Origin: Verrucomicrobiales bacterium
GTDB taxonomy: Bacteria > Verrucomicrobiota > Verrucomicrobiia > Verrucomicrobiales > DEV007
Assembly: GCA_029213265.1 (NCBI GenBank)
Contig: JARGNG010000027.1
Span: 17,674-60,247 of the forward strand
Direction of reading: 5' to 3'
DNA: 42,574 bases
A program made the translations under genes and the position numbers. This document shows, piece after piece, positions 33,563 through 42,574 of the stretch (position 1 is its first letter; each line of letters begins with the position of its first letter). Below the pieces are notes generated by a model. That model was not told where the DNA came from. It ran no database searches and worked only from the letters and a program-made list of their open reading frames with translations.

Positions 33563-35353
33563 ATGCCCACCATCCCAATCTCAAAAGCGAAACCCGAGTA
33601 CGATGTCGCCATTGTCGGTTCCGGTGCCGGAGGCGGCCAGATGGCCTACACCCTCACTCTGGCCGGACTCAAGTGTGTCATGCTCGAAGCAGGACGGTCC
33701 TACGATCCTATGACCGAGACGGCCATGTTTCAAACCGGCGCCCAGGCTCCGCTCGGTGGCTCTTCCACTCCCGACAAAGATTTCGGATTCTTTGACGCCA
33801 CGATCGACGGGGGCTGGGATGTGCCGAACGAGCCCTACACTCAGGCCAGCGACAAGCCGGAGGAGCAATTCAAGTGGTGGCGCGCCCGCATGATGGGTGG
33901 ACGAACGAATCACTGGGGACGCATTTCCCTTCGCAACGGCCCCTACGATTTCAAACCCTACAGTCGCGACGGCCTCGGCTTCGACTGGCCCGTCGACTAT
34001 GACACGGTCGAACCCTACTACACGAAAGTGGAGCGACTCATCGGAGTCTATGGCTCCAACGAAGGACTCGAAAACACACCCGACTCCCCGGAAGGTGTCT
34101 TGCAACCTCCCCCGAAAGGACGCGTCGGCGACCTCATGACGCAAAAGGCGGGAAAGAAGATCGGCGTTCCTGTTGTCCCGATCCACCGGGCCGTCCTGAC
34201 AAAACCACTCGACGGGCCGACACTCGCTGCCAAGCTTCACCCGGACAACAAGAAGGCACAGAAGATCGTCGCCAGGTCGATGATCCAGCGGGCGCCCTGT
34301 TTCTGGGCAACCGACTGCGGACGCGGCTGCAGCATCAAGGCGAACTATCAGAGCACCACCGTCCATCTCCCCCCGGCGCTGGAGACCGGAAATCTCGACA
34401 TCATCGCCAACGCCCACGCACGGGAGATTCTCATGGGCAAAGATGGAAAGGCAAAGGGCGTTCTCTTCATCGATAAAATTTCGGGGAAGGAAGAACGCGT
34501 CAAAGCGAAAGCGGTCGTTCTCGCCGCCAGCAGCGGGGAAACAGTTCGAATCCTCCTCAACTCAAAAGGCGGAGAAGGAGTCGCCAACTCCAGCGGGCTC
34601 GTCGGGAAATACATCATGGACACCGTCGGCTCGAATCTGAAGGGGCAGATCCCGGCTCTTGAAAACATTCCTCCCCACAATGACGACGGTGCCGGTGGAA
34701 GCCATTTCTACAGCCCCTGGTGGGAATACGGAGCCCAGAAGGCAGGCAGGCTCGACTTCGCCCGTGGCTACCACATCGAAATCGGAGGAACCCGGAAAAT
34801 GCCGCGTGGAACCAGTCCGGTTCCCGGCGACTACACAAAGGGACTCTACGGAACGAAATTAAAGGAGGAGGCCCGGCGTTACTACGGATCCTTCGTCGGC
34901 CTCGCCTGCCGGGGAGAAATGATCCCCAACGAAGGCTCATTCGCCGAGCTCGATCCGGACGTGAAAGACAAATGGGGAATCCCCGTGATGAAGTGGCACT
35001 GGAAGTGGAGCGACCACGAGTTGAACATGGCCGCCCATGCGCAGGACAAATTCACCGAATTGATCGAAGCGATGGGAGGAACGGCGCTCCCCAATCCAAA
35101 GAAGCCGGGAGCCAAGTCCATTCTTCAAGGAGGAGAGATCATTCACGAAGTCGGCGGTGCGCTGATGGGACATGACCCAGCCAAATCAGTTTGCAACGAG
35201 TGGAACCAGACCTGGGACGTCGACAATCTGTTCCTCTGCGACGGATCCCCTTTTCCTTCCAACGCCGACAAAAATCCGACACTGACGATCATGGCACTCG
35301 CATGGCGGGCCGCGGATCACATCATCGAAGAAGCCCGCAAAGGAAACCTCTAA
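33563..35353 (+). CDS. GMC oxidoreductase, FAD-dependent
   Basis: A 596-residue flavoprotein. YDVAIVGSGAGGGQMAYTLT (about 13-32) is the Rossmann G-x-G-x-x-G. MMGGRTNHWGRISLR is the GMC signature-1 region, and VLAASSGETVRILLNS and the C-terminal FLCDGSPFPSNADKNPTLTIMAL close the FAD domain. HEVGGALMGHDP carries the active-site His region. It oxidises an alcohol or sugar, as in gluconate or glucoside dehydrogenases. It has no signal peptide, yet the next gene encodes a Tat-signal small subunit, so hitch-hiker Tat export is inferred. The start MPTIPIS is chosen because upstream in-frame codons have no protein-like sequence. Confidence 0.9.
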   Translation: MPTIPISKAKPEYDVAIVGSGAGGGQMAYTLTLAGLKCVMLEAGRSYDPMTETAMFQTGAQAPLGGSSTPDKDFGFFDATIDGGWDVPNEPYTQASDKPEEQFKWWRARMMGGRTNHWGRISLRNGPYDFKPYSRDGLGFDWPVDYDTVEPYYTKVERLIGVYGSNEGLENTPDSPEGVLQPPPKGRVGDLMTQKAGKKIGVPVVPIHRAVLTKPLDGPTLAAKLHPDNKKAQKIVARSMIQRAPCFWATDCGRGCSIKANYQSTTVHLPPALETGNLDIIANAHAREILMGKDGKAKGVLFIDKISGKEERVKAKAVVLAASSGETVRILLNSKGGEGVANSSGLVGKYIMDTVGSNLKGQIPALENIPPHNDDGAGGSHFYSPWWEYGAQKAGRLDFARGYHIEIGGTRKMPRGTSPVPGDYTKGLYGTKLKEEARRYYGSFVGLACRGEMIPNEGSFAELDPDVKDKWGIPVMKWHWKWSDHELNMAAHAQDKFTELIEAMGGTALPNPKKPGAKSILQGGEIIHEVGGALMGHDPAKSVCNEWNQTWDVDNLFLCDGSPFPSNADKNPTLTIMALAWRAADHIIEEARKGNL

Positions 35354-35367
35354 CCGAACTTGATTCT

Positions 35368-36024
35368 ATGGATACTCCCACCTCTCCAACCCGCCTTCCG
35401 AGGCGCAAGGTCCTCCAGTGGTTCGCGGCAGCAGCAGCGATCGATCTCACCGACCTCCCTTCTTTTGCACAAAGCGCTTCCGCCACGACCGGCTACGGAA
35501 CCGATCCCGATCTGACCAAAGTGTATTCTCCCGGTGATGTCTGGAGTCTCACTCTCTCCGACCCGGAAAGAAAGACGACCGTGGCACTGGCGGATCTCAT
35601 TTTTCCGGCAGACGAATTCGGACCCGCCGCCAGCGAACTGCATCTCGTTGACTTCATCGATGAATGGGTCAGCGCTCCCTACCCCAACCAGCAACGCGAC
35701 CGCGACGTCGTACTCCCCGGCTTGCAGTGGCTCGATGAGGAATCCAACTCCCGTTTCCAAAAGCCATTTTCCAGGCTCGACGAAGCACAACGTACGGCCA
35801 TCTGCGACGATCTCTGTGCCGAACGACCCGCCACCCCGGACCTTGCAAAAGGCGCGCGTTTCTTCGAGAGATTCAAGGCCATCTGCAGTGGTGGTTACTA
35901 CAGCACCCCGGAAGGCTGGGCTGCCATTGGTTACGTCGGTAACGTCGCTTCCGGAATCTTTACCGGTCCACCGCAAGAGGTGCTCGATCAACTGGGTCTC
36001 GAGCAGACGGTGAAGGATGGATGA
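35368..36024 (+). CDS. Gluconate 2-dehydrogenase subunit 3-like Tat protein
   Basis: A 218-residue protein. A Tat leader (LPRRKVLQWFAAAAAIDL) precedes DPERKTTVALADLIFPADEFGPAAS and LHLVDFIDEWVSAPYPNQQ, typical of the gluconate 2-dehydrogenase subunit 3 family (PF13618). RFQKPFSRLDEAQRTAICDDLC and YYSTPEGWAAIGYVGN follow. The twin arginines are R11-R12. It lies 14 nt after the GMC gene and probably provides its export and stability. No cytochrome subunit follows, so the electron acceptor is probably another cytochrome, perhaps from the PVC-type genes upstream. The start at 35368 gives the shortest Tat leader. Confidence 0.85.
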   Translation: MDTPTSPTRLPRRKVLQWFAAAAAIDLTDLPSFAQSASATTGYGTDPDLTKVYSPGDVWSLTLSDPERKTTVALADLIFPADEFGPAASELHLVDFIDEWVSAPYPNQQRDRDVVLPGLQWLDEESNSRFQKPFSRLDEAQRTAICDDLCAERPATPDLAKGARFFERFKAICSGGYYSTPEGWAAIGYVGNVASGIFTGPPQEVLDQLGLEQTVKDG

Positions 36025-36112
36025 GATTTCGCAGACTCCAGTCAAGCAACCCGCCGAGCGCCCTGATTTCCCGGCACCTTTCCCGAAGGCCGGAAAGCCC
36101 CGATTCCCCCTG

Positions 36113-37675
36113 ATGCACAAACTCCTCCTGATCACGCTCGTCGTTTTCGTTTCCTCTTCCTTCGCCAGCGAAGCGAAGAAACCCAACATTATTCTGATCA
36201 TGACGGATGATCAGAGCTGGGATTCGCTCCGTTTTGCGGGGGGCAAAGTACTCACTCCCCGGATCGACCAGATGGCGAAAGACGGGCTCTTTTTGACCGA
36301 CTTCAATGTCACCTCTACGGTTTGCTCGCCCTCGCGCTACAGCTTTCTCACCGGTCGATACGCCGGCCGCTGCCGGGGAGAAAAATTCCTCGAAGAACAT
36401 CCGCCGGGGGACCAGACGCAGGTCGAGAACATCGGCGAACTGGAACCGGACCTCTGGAATCTCCCGAAGGTTCTTCAAAAGAACGGATACAAAACCGGCT
36501 TCGTCGGGAAGTCCCACGTTGTTCGTCACGACTGGCTCGCGGGGCACGGCCCCGGGGGAAAGAGCCCCATGGAAACCTATCCGAAGAACGCCGATCCCCA
36601 AAACCCTGACATCAATGCGAAGATGCAACGGAACCACCGGCGATGGTGCGACGAGATCAGGAAATACGGCTTCGACTTTGCCGACGGAGTCTACGGTGCC
36701 AATCTGAAGGAACTGCAATGCGAGGCGCTCAATGTTCACAATCTGGACTGGACCGTGGACAAAGCCCTGAAATTCCTCGATCAGAGCAAAGGGGGTCCGT
36801 TTTTTCTCTATTTCTCCACGACCCTCCATCACGGTCCGGCTCCGTGGGTCCACAAGTTCTCCCTCGAAGCGGATCCCCGCCTGACCGGGGAGGGATTTGT
36901 CGAAGAAGGATTCGATGTGCTGCCAGCCCGAAAGGATGTCCTTCAACGCAATCGCGAAGCCGGTCTTCCTGACAAGGCTGCCTTTGCCCTCTGGCTCGAT
37001 GACGGAGTTGGTGCAATTCTCGACAAAGTCGCCGCACTGGGTCTCGAAGAGGAGACCCTGATTCTCTTTGTTTCCGACCACGGCTCCTACCGTCATGGCA
37101 AGGCGACTCTCTACGACTACGGGATGCGGGTGCCCATGCTGATGCAGTGGAAAGGAACGATCCAACCCCGGTCCCGCTACGATGAGCTTGTCGCCAATAT
37201 CGATGTCGCACCGACCCTCCTCGATCTCTGCGGCATCGAGCCGCCCACGGACTACGCGATGGACGGACTCAGTTTTGCCCCGGTGGTATTCGGAAGCAAA
37301 AAGCCGTTTCGGGAAAGCGTCTTCGGCGAGCTCGGCCATTCCCGGTGCATCAAGACGAAAGAATGGAAATACATCGCCGTCCGATATCCAGTCAAAGTGC
37401 AAAAGCAAATTGATGCCGGGAAAAAATTTCGGGGATTCGAAGGGCGGGAACTCGATCTTCCCTACCTCACTCGAAACGGTCATCTCGGTCACTACGCCGC
37501 CGAAAAAAACCCGCACTATTTCGAAGCCAACCAGCTTTTCGATCTGAAGACCGACCCGCAGGAGAACGAGAATCTCTACGGTGAAATTCCGGAAATCACC
37601 GGCCCGCTGCAAAAGGAACTTTCCCTTCAACTCAAGCAGTTCGAAAACCGACCCTTTGGAGAATTTGCTCCCTAA
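36113..37675 (+). CDS. Secreted sulfatase
   Basis: A 520-residue sulfatase. Signal peptide MHKLLLITLVVFVSSSFAS; metal site KPNIILIMTDDQSWDS; formylglycine motif CSPSR at Cys71 (TSTVCSPSRYSFLTGRYAG). NGYKTGFVGKSHV, FFLYFSTTLHHGPAPW, FVSDHGSYRHGKATLYDYGMRVPML and LFDLKTDPQENENL follow. The histidines and D-H-G segment are intact. The sub-family is not clear to me. An upstream in-frame ATG at 36017 would overlap the previous gene by 8 nt and push the signal peptide inward; the inner ATG is preferred. It is followed at 9 nt by the double sulfatase. Confidence 0.88.
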   Translation: MHKLLLITLVVFVSSSFASEAKKPNIILIMTDDQSWDSLRFAGGKVLTPRIDQMAKDGLFLTDFNVTSTVCSPSRYSFLTGRYAGRCRGEKFLEEHPPGDQTQVENIGELEPDLWNLPKVLQKNGYKTGFVGKSHVVRHDWLAGHGPGGKSPMETYPKNADPQNPDINAKMQRNHRRWCDEIRKYGFDFADGVYGANLKELQCEALNVHNLDWTVDKALKFLDQSKGGPFFLYFSTTLHHGPAPWVHKFSLEADPRLTGEGFVEEGFDVLPARKDVLQRNREAGLPDKAAFALWLDDGVGAILDKVAALGLEEETLILFVSDHGSYRHGKATLYDYGMRVPMLMQWKGTIQPRSRYDELVANIDVAPTLLDLCGIEPPTDYAMDGLSFAPVVFGSKKPFRESVFGELGHSRCIKTKEWKYIAVRYPVKVQKQIDAGKKFRGFEGRELDLPYLTRNGHLGHYAAEKNPHYFEANQLFDLKTDPQENENLYGEIPEITGPLQKELSLQLKQFENRPFGEFAP

Positions 37676-37684
37676 GTCCCCTTT

Positions 37685-40600
37685 ATGAAATCCATCCTGA
37701 CCTTTTTCTTCCTCTCGATTGGCATCGCCGCCGGCCCCGCCATCGGCACCAGCTCCGCCGCAGATCGCCCGAACGTTCTCTTCCTTGCCGTGGATGACAT
37801 GAACGACTGGATCGGTTGCCTCGAAGGCACCGCGCCTTTCGAGGGGCCACGGGCAATCACGCCGAATCTCGACAAGCTTGCCGCGCGCGGTGTCAATTTC
37901 ACCAATGCCCACACCGCCGGGGTTTTCTGTGCCCCAAGCCGGGCCGCGATTTTTTCCGGACAGTACGCTTCGACGACGGGTTGCTATGAGTCGGCCTACT
38001 ATTTCGTGAACCGGCCCGAACTGGAGGGCCTCCAGACGAGTTTCGCGAAAGCGGGCTACACCACGCTGGGTGCCGGAAAATTGTTTCATCATCCGGTTGG
38101 TGCGATCGATCAACGGGACTGGACCGAGTTTTTTCTCCGTTCCCGCGAACAGCGCGAAAACGGATGGGATATCGACTCCTGGAACGAGGCGACACCGTTC
38201 CCGAAACCCTTCCCCGCAAGTCCCTACAACGATGGCGAGGAAATCAAAGGGGGGCTCTTTCTGGAGTGGGCCGGCCTGCCCGATGAGCAGGAGGAGGAGA
38301 TGGCTGACTCCATACGAGTCAATTGGGCGGTGGAGCAACTTCAGAAGAATCACGGGAATCCTTTCTTTCTCGCCTGTGGGATCTACGCACCTCACTACCC
38401 TCATTACTGCCCGCAGAAATACTTCGATCTCTATGATCGGGATGAGATCGAGCTACCCGCCTACCGGGCCGATGATCTCGCCGATCTCCCGCCGAAGATC
38501 GCGAAACAGTATTCCCACCGCATCAAGATCCGGCAGAAACTCGAGGACCTCGATGCGCTGAAGGATTCGATCCACGGATATCTCGCCTGCATCAGTTACG
38601 CCGATGCAATGATGGGGCGCGTACTCGATGCACTGGAAGCGAGCCCCCACGCCGACAACACCGTTGTCGTGCTGTGGAGCGATCACGGCTACCACCTTGG
38701 CGAAAAAAACTGGGGCAAGCATACCCTGTGGGAACGAACCTCGAATGTTCCGTTTCTCTGGGCGGGACCAGGCGTGGCCCAGGGAGTGAAAAGCGACGTG
38801 ACCGTCAGCCTGATCGACATGTATCCGACCTTCGTCGAAATGTGTGGATTGCCCAAGCCACGGCAGGAACTGGAGGGAACGTCGCTCGCCGCCACTCTCA
38901 AGAATCCCGCCAACGCCGGGGATCGGAATGTCTATCTCCCTCACATGCGTCCCGGGGAGTTTGCGATCATCAATCGCGACTGGCGCTACATCCGTTACGG
39001 AGACGACGGGGAGGAGCTCTATCATGTGCAAAAGGATCCCCACGAATGGAACAATCTCGCTAAAGATCCTGCAAACGCGGAGCGGATGAAGGAAATGCGG
39101 GGACACGCCCCGGAGACCTTCGCGGCTCCCGAGCGGAAATTTCAGTCGAAGAAAGATCTCGTCATCGATCGGGAAACCTACCGGTGGGAAAAAGATGAGG
39201 GCAACTACACCCCACCCCCTAAATATTTGCCCTACACCAATTCGCTACCGGTAAAATCCGGGCCGGATTCAAAGAGTGACCTGGGGGCGAACCTCGTCCT
39301 GGACGGCTCCTTCGAAGAAGCTTCCGGCAAGCAGCCCAGATGGCGCTTCGCCGCGGGAACCTATGGGCGTTCCACAGAACGATATACCGACGGCGATTAT
39401 TCGCTCGCTTCGCAAAAATTTACCGAAAAAGGAAATGTGGCCCGGCAGGTCATTACCATCGAACCCGGTCAATCCTACGAGGCTTCCTACCGAATTTTCT
39501 TCGAGTCGGGATCCGAAGGAAAAGTCGTATTCGATACCCTTGACCGGTTTGACGATACGGCCCAAGTCGTGATGGACGCCACCGGGGGAGGCAAGTGGCA
39601 CTCCATTTCCCGACGATTCCAAAGCGGTGAACATCGTGATGTGACCTTGCGGTTTTTTCCCGGCCGGAATTTCGGAGGCCGCTTCTTTGTCGATGATGTC
39701 CAGCTGCGCGCACTCCCCGGGAAACCGGCGACGGAACCGGCCAAAGCAATTCCTGAAGCGAAGCCAAAGCAGGCAGCGAACGGAAAGAAGGGAGGGAACG
39801 GAAAAAACGTTCTCTTCATCGTCTGTGACGATCTCAATACCCACGTCTCGCCGTCGGGTTACGATCCGATCCAGACACCCACGCTGGCTCAGTTCGCGAC
39901 AGAAGCGATGACCTTCAAGCGCGCCTTCTGCCAATATCCCGTTTGCGGTCCTTCGCGGGCTTCTTTCCTGAACGGACTCTATCCCGAATCAAGCGGCGTC
40001 CTCAACAACACGGCCGATATCCGAACAACCCGCCCCGGCACCGTTTCGATGCCACAGTTTTTTAAAGAGAACGGCTACTGGACCGGAAGCGTAGGGAAGG
40101 TTTTTCATTCCCCCCGGCATGAGCACGGGGAAATCGCCTGGAACGAATTTCACCGGTTCGAGAACGATGAGCTACCGGTCGTGACCGAAGCGCGAAAGAA
40201 GTTCGAAGCCCAACACGGTTCGATCGAAGAGGGCAAAAATCGAAAACTCTGGAAAGAGGAGGTGAAAAAGGCGAAGAACCGACTCGACGCGCAGACGCCT
40301 CCCGGATACGGACGCAGCGGCCTGACCGACGCACAACACAAGGACGGCAGAAACGCCCGGCGGGTTGCTCAGTGGCTGCAGGAGAAACCCAACGGCGACA
40401 AGCCATTCTTCATCGCCTGCGGCATCCAGAAACCTCACGTTCCCTTTCTCGCTCCGGACAAATATTTTGATCTCTATCCACTCGAAGAAATCACCTACAC
40501 CCCCGATCGGGCCAATCTGTGGGACAGCCTCCCGAAAACGGCGATCTCGAAACGCTACGAGGCTTTCGGTTTCGAATTGGGGAAAGAAAACGACGCGCTC

Positions 40601-41197
40601 CGCCGCGAATACATGCAGGCCTATCATGCCTGCATTTCGTTCATCGATGCACAGCTCCAACTCGTTTTCGACGCACTCAAGGAGAGCGGGCAGTGGGAGG
40701 ACACCATCGTCATCTTCACCTCCGATCACGGCTACCACCTCGGCGACCACTTTCTCTGGGGCAAGGTGACTCTTTTCGATATCGGAGCGAAAGTGCCTTT
40801 CCTGATCCGGGCTCCGGGACTGACGGAAGGGGGAACGACTTCGGAAGCGATGGTCGAGCTGATCGATATCTACCCGACCCTGGCACAGCTCACCGGACTG
40901 ACTCCCCCGGATCATCTCCAGGGAACCTCGCTGCGCCCACTACTTGATCACCCCGAACGGCCCGGAAAAAAGAAGTACGCCTACAGTGTCGTTTCGCGGG
41001 GGGACAAGCTCGGCTACGCGCTCCGCAACCAGCATTGGCGCTATGGGCTCTGGCCGGATGGGGAGGAGCTCTACCACCTTACCAATGATCCCGAAGAGAA
41101 ACACAATCTTGCAGCGAAAGTGCATGTCGCCGGACAGATGGAAGAGATGCGTGCGGTGTTGTCGGAAAAGCAGGCGGCGGCGGTGAGCAGGAGGTAG
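37685..41197 (+). CDS. Double-headed sulfatase: sulfatase, CBM-like domain, second sulfatase
   Basis: A 1170-residue secreted fusion of two complete iduronate-2-sulfatase-like enzymes. Head 1 (about 28-510) has [20 protein letters not shown] (Cys82), [14 protein letters not shown] and [16 protein letters not shown] beta-sandwich linker (about 533-675: [43 protein letters not shown]) looks like a CBM4/9-like domain. It is followed by a Pro/Lys/Ala-rich tether (about 680-707). Head 2 (about 708-1170) has [21 protein letters not shown] (Cys754), [15 protein letters not shown] and [15 protein letters not shown]. Both formylglycine sites and metal segments look intact. It likely removes two sulfates from one chain while anchored by the sandwich. 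It probably arose from fusion of neighbouring paralogues. Confidence 0.9.
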   Translation: MKSILTFFFLSIGIAAGPAIGTSSAADRPNVLFLAVDDMNDWIGCLEGTAPFEGPRAITPNLDKLAARGVNFTNAHTAGVFCAPSRAAIFSGQYASTTGCYESAYYFVNRPELEGLQTSFAKAGYTTLGAGKLFHHPVGAIDQRDWTEFFLRSREQRENGWDIDSWNEATPFPKPFPASPYNDGEEIKGGLFLEWAGLPDEQEEEMADSIRVNWAVEQLQKNHGNPFFLACGIYAPHYPHYCPQKYFDLYDRDEIELPAYRADDLADLPPKIAKQYSHRIKIRQKLEDLDALKDSIHGYLACISYADAMMGRVLDALEASPHADNTVVVLWSDHGYHLGEKNWGKHTLWERTSNVPFLWAGPGVAQGVKSDVTVSLIDMYPTFVEMCGLPKPRQELEGTSLAATLKNPANAGDRNVYLPHMRPGEFAIINRDWRYIRYGDDGEELYHVQKDPHEWNNLAKDPANAERMKEMRGHAPETFAAPERKFQSKKDLVIDRETYRWEKDEGNYTPPPKYLPYTNSLPVKSGPDSKSDLGANLVLDGSFEEASGKQPRWRFAAGTYGRSTERYTDGDYSLASQKFTEKGNVARQVITIEPGQSYEASYRIFFESGSEGKVVFDTLDRFDDTAQVVMDATGGGKWHSISRRFQSGEHRDVTLRFFPGRNFGGRFFVDDVQLRALPGKPATEPAKAIPEAKPKQAANGKKGGNGKNVLFIVCDDLNTHVSPSGYDPIQTPTLAQFATEAMTFKRAFCQYPVCGPSRASFLNGLYPESSGVLNNTADIRTTRPGTVSMPQFFKENGYWTGSVGKVFHSPRHEHGEIAWNEFHRFENDELPVVTEARKKFEAQHGSIEEGKNRKLWKEEVKKAKNRLDAQTPPGYGRSGLTDAQHKDGRNARRVAQWLQEKPNGDKPFFIACGIQKPHVPFLAPDKYFDLYPLEEITYTPDRANLWDSLPKTAISKRYEAFGFELGKENDALRREYMQAYHACISFIDAQLQLVFDALKESGQWEDTIVIFTSDHGYHLGDHFLWGKVTLFDIGAKVPFLIRAPGLTEGGTTSEAMVELIDIYPTLAQLTGLTPPDHLQGTSLRPLLDHPERPGKKKYAYSVVSRGDKLGYALRNQHWRYGLWPDGEELYHLTNDPEEKHNLAAKVHVAGQMEEMRAVLSEKQAAAVSRR

Positions 41198-41277
41198 CAA
41201 GTCACCGGATCCCGGGATTCCAATCCGGGCCGAAAATTGTAGCAGCCGTTTCATCCCTGCTGTTCCATGATTCACCC

Positions 41278-41703
41278 ATGGATCTCAATCACCCCACCTC
41301 GCAACACGACGAGACCCCACCGCCGGTGCCGCCGTTGGGGTCACACACACTCGAACCCGCTGAGAAAACCTGGGCGATTGCCGCACACCTCGCGTCCGTA
41401 GCCGGATGGGTTGGCATTCCGATGGGACACATTCTCGCTCCTTTGATTGTCTGGTTGATCAAGAAGGACGAAAGCGAATTCGTCCGCAGCCAGGCTTTGG
41501 AGAGTCTCAACTTCCAAATCTCGATGACGATTTATGCGATTGCCGCGGCAGCCCTGGCCATCACCATCATCGGGCTTGTCGTTGCGATTCCGGCCATCAT
41601 TGCACTCGCGATCGGCGACATCATTTACACGATCATCGGAGCCTTGCGGGTCTCTCAGGGAGAAGCCTATCGCTATCCACTGACGATTCGACTGGTCAGC
41701 TGA
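41278..41703 (+). CDS. DUF4870 membrane protein
   Basis: A 141-residue protein. A Pro-rich cytoplasmic leader (DETPPPVPPLGSHTLEPAEKTWA) is followed by three hydrophobic segments (LASVAGWVGIPMGHILAPLIVWLI, QISMTIYAIAAAALAITIIGLV and IPAIIALAIGDIIYTIIGAL). KKDESEFVRSQALESLNFQ between the first two segments is the DUF4870 signature. Its function is unknown; such proteins are widespread and probably membrane-stress related. It sits between the double sulfatase and the glutamate-synthase-like gene. Confidence 0.87.
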   Translation: MDLNHPTSQHDETPPPVPPLGSHTLEPAEKTWAIAAHLASVAGWVGIPMGHILAPLIVWLIKKDESEFVRSQALESLNFQISMTIYAIAAAALAITIIGLVVAIPAIIALAIGDIIYTIIGALRVSQGEAYRYPLTIRLVS

Positions 41704-41934
41704 GGGTGCGCATCGCACCTGAGATTCCCCTCCAAGCGGCGAAACAGATCGTGAAAGCGAATCCCGGTCTCCGTAACATGGCCGACATCCTGTTGGTTTC
41801 CTTTCCCAGACTGACCGTTTTTCCCGAATCCCCGACACTTCCACCATTGAAAACGCCTCTATCCAAATCTTTGTTCTTCGTGTCCGTATCGGCTCACGTG
41901 AGTTGCGATCTCTGTCTCCTGACATCCTGAATGA

Positions 41935-42574
41935 CACTGCCGTAGGCGACGGAATCAAAATACAAGCGGAGGCCCGGCGTATCCCGCCCAGGCGAACAGT
42001 GGCTTCGCTGCCGCCATCGAATCGCTGAACCTCGGTTGTGCAATCGCCGACGTGTTGCACAACACCGGGGAGGGCGGCCTCTCGAAACATCATCTTCACA
42101 GGGCCGACCTCATCCTGCAACTCGGGACGGCCTACTTTGCCGCCCGCGATGAGAAGGGAAATTTTTCCCTGCCAAATCTCGTCGAGACGGTGGAGAGAAA
42201 TCCACAGATCAAGGCGATTGAAATCAAATTGAGCCAGGGTGGGAAACCCGGGATCGGGGGCCTTCTCCCCGGAGAAAAAGTCACCCCGGAAATTGCTGAA
42301 GCACGCGGAATCGAGGTCTGGAAAACCTGCGCCAGTCCCTCCGGGCATACCGAGTTTCACGATGCTGACAGCATGCTTGACTTCATCGAGAAACTGGCCG
42401 GAGCGACCGGTCTTCCCGTTGGAATCAAGTCCGCGATAGGCCAGATGGATTTCTGGACGGATCTGGCCAAGCTCTGCGCGGAAACGGGGCGGGCTCCCGA
42501 CTACATTGCCATCGATGGTGGCGAAGGCGGCACCGGAGCGGGACCGCTCGCATTTACCGACCACGTCGCCCTGC
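41935..42574 (+). CDS. Partial glutamate-synthase-like FMN-binding domain, 5' end unresolved
   Basis: From about 41998 to the window end the plus frame reads as the FMN/glutamate-synthase central domain: LNLGCAIADVLHNTGEGGLS, LILQLGTAYFAARDEKGNF, IKAIEIKLSQGGKPGIGG, GLPVGIKSAIGQMDF and YIAIDGGEGGTGAGPLAF. The 3' end lies outside the window. The frame is open only from 41935 (in-frame stop at 41932), contains no ATG or GTG before the domain, and lacks the usual N-terminal region of about 100 residues or more. Either it starts at an unrecognised codon, a frameshift or deletion has removed the start, or the sequence has an error. It is probably an NAD(P)H- or ferredoxin-linked glutamate synthase-like enzyme, but a single-domain relative is also possible. 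Confidence 0.6.

Noticed and set aside
35960..38404. Long minus-strand open frame (814 codons) antisense to the sulfatases
   Set aside because: It mirrors the codon pattern of the sulfatase genes on the plus strand, which carry clear active-site motifs; no protein-like motif in the antisense frame.
41208..41229. Inverted repeat CCGGGATT/AATCCGG after the double sulfatase gene as a terminator
   Set aside because: One base bulge, only a 2-nt loop and no T-run; treated as chance or weak structure.
41341..42564. Minus-strand 407-codon open frame over the DUF4870 gene and glutamate-synthase-like gene
   Set aside because: The plus strand encodes recognisable protein over both ends; the minus frame shows no motif.

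Overview
The window looks like a chromosomal segment of a Verrucomicrobiota bacterium (class Verrucomicrobiae, probably a polysaccharide-degrading heterotroph). This is inferred from gene families typical of the group. They include several formylglycine sulfatases, PVC-type propeller/HEAT/cytochrome c dehydrogenases, ThuA-domain proteins, a DUF1501 Tat protein, an ECF sigma factor of the Rhodopirellula/Verrucomicrobium type with a FecR-like partner, and a MoxR-associated membrane operon. No rRNA, tRNA, CRISPR array, insertion sequence or phage gene was seen.

Layout. 1-5.5 kb: the 3' part of a co-directional envelope operon: a KGEG-repeat protein, a large VWA/glutamine-amidotransferase-like membrane protein, a caspase/C13-like secreted protein lacking the catalytic cysteine, and an unknown membrane protein. 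5.6-11.4 kb: a sulfatase and a small membrane protein (minus), a DUF1501 Tat protein (plus), a cold-shock-domain/DUF1294 membrane protein (minus) whose start codon sits at the foot of a 16-bp AT-rich inverted repeat, and a secreted PQQ-like propeller. 11.4-14.8 kb: the glycolytic block gap-pgk-tpiA on the minus strand. 15.2-16.0 kb: a lone ParA-like P-loop protein with its own promoter and terminator. 16.1-21.5 kb: a TIM-barrel glycosidase-like gene coupled to an internally deleted sulfatase remnant, a ThuA lipoprotein, and murI overlapping another sulfatase. 21.6-25 kb: a small monooxygenase-like protein, an M50/CBS membrane protease, a bacterial voltage-gated sodium channel and a split YeeE/YedE transporter pair. 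25-31.5 kb: two large PVC-type cytochrome dehydrogenases flanking a PhnA-like zinc protein. 31.6-41.2 kb: ECF sigma, FecR-like protein, GMC oxidoreductase with a Tat-type gluconate dehydrogenase subunit 3, a sulfatase, and a double-headed sulfatase. 41.3 kb to the end: a DUF4870 protein and a partial glutamate-synthase-like gene with no clear start.

How the genes may work together: secreted sulfatases, propeller dehydrogenases and the GMC complex suggest periplasmic desulfation and oxidation of sulfated polysaccharides. The main unlisted signal is a two-block motif, GGCAAAC-N14-GAGTCTT, present with identical spacing directly before the ECF sigma gene and before a PVC-type cytochrome gene. 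It suggests an autoregulated ECF regulon with a leaderless sigma mRNA. Two families of short palindromic dispersed repeats (29 nt, three copies; 25 nt, two copies) lie between genes. All functional statements are read from sequence and recalled family knowledge; no searches were run.
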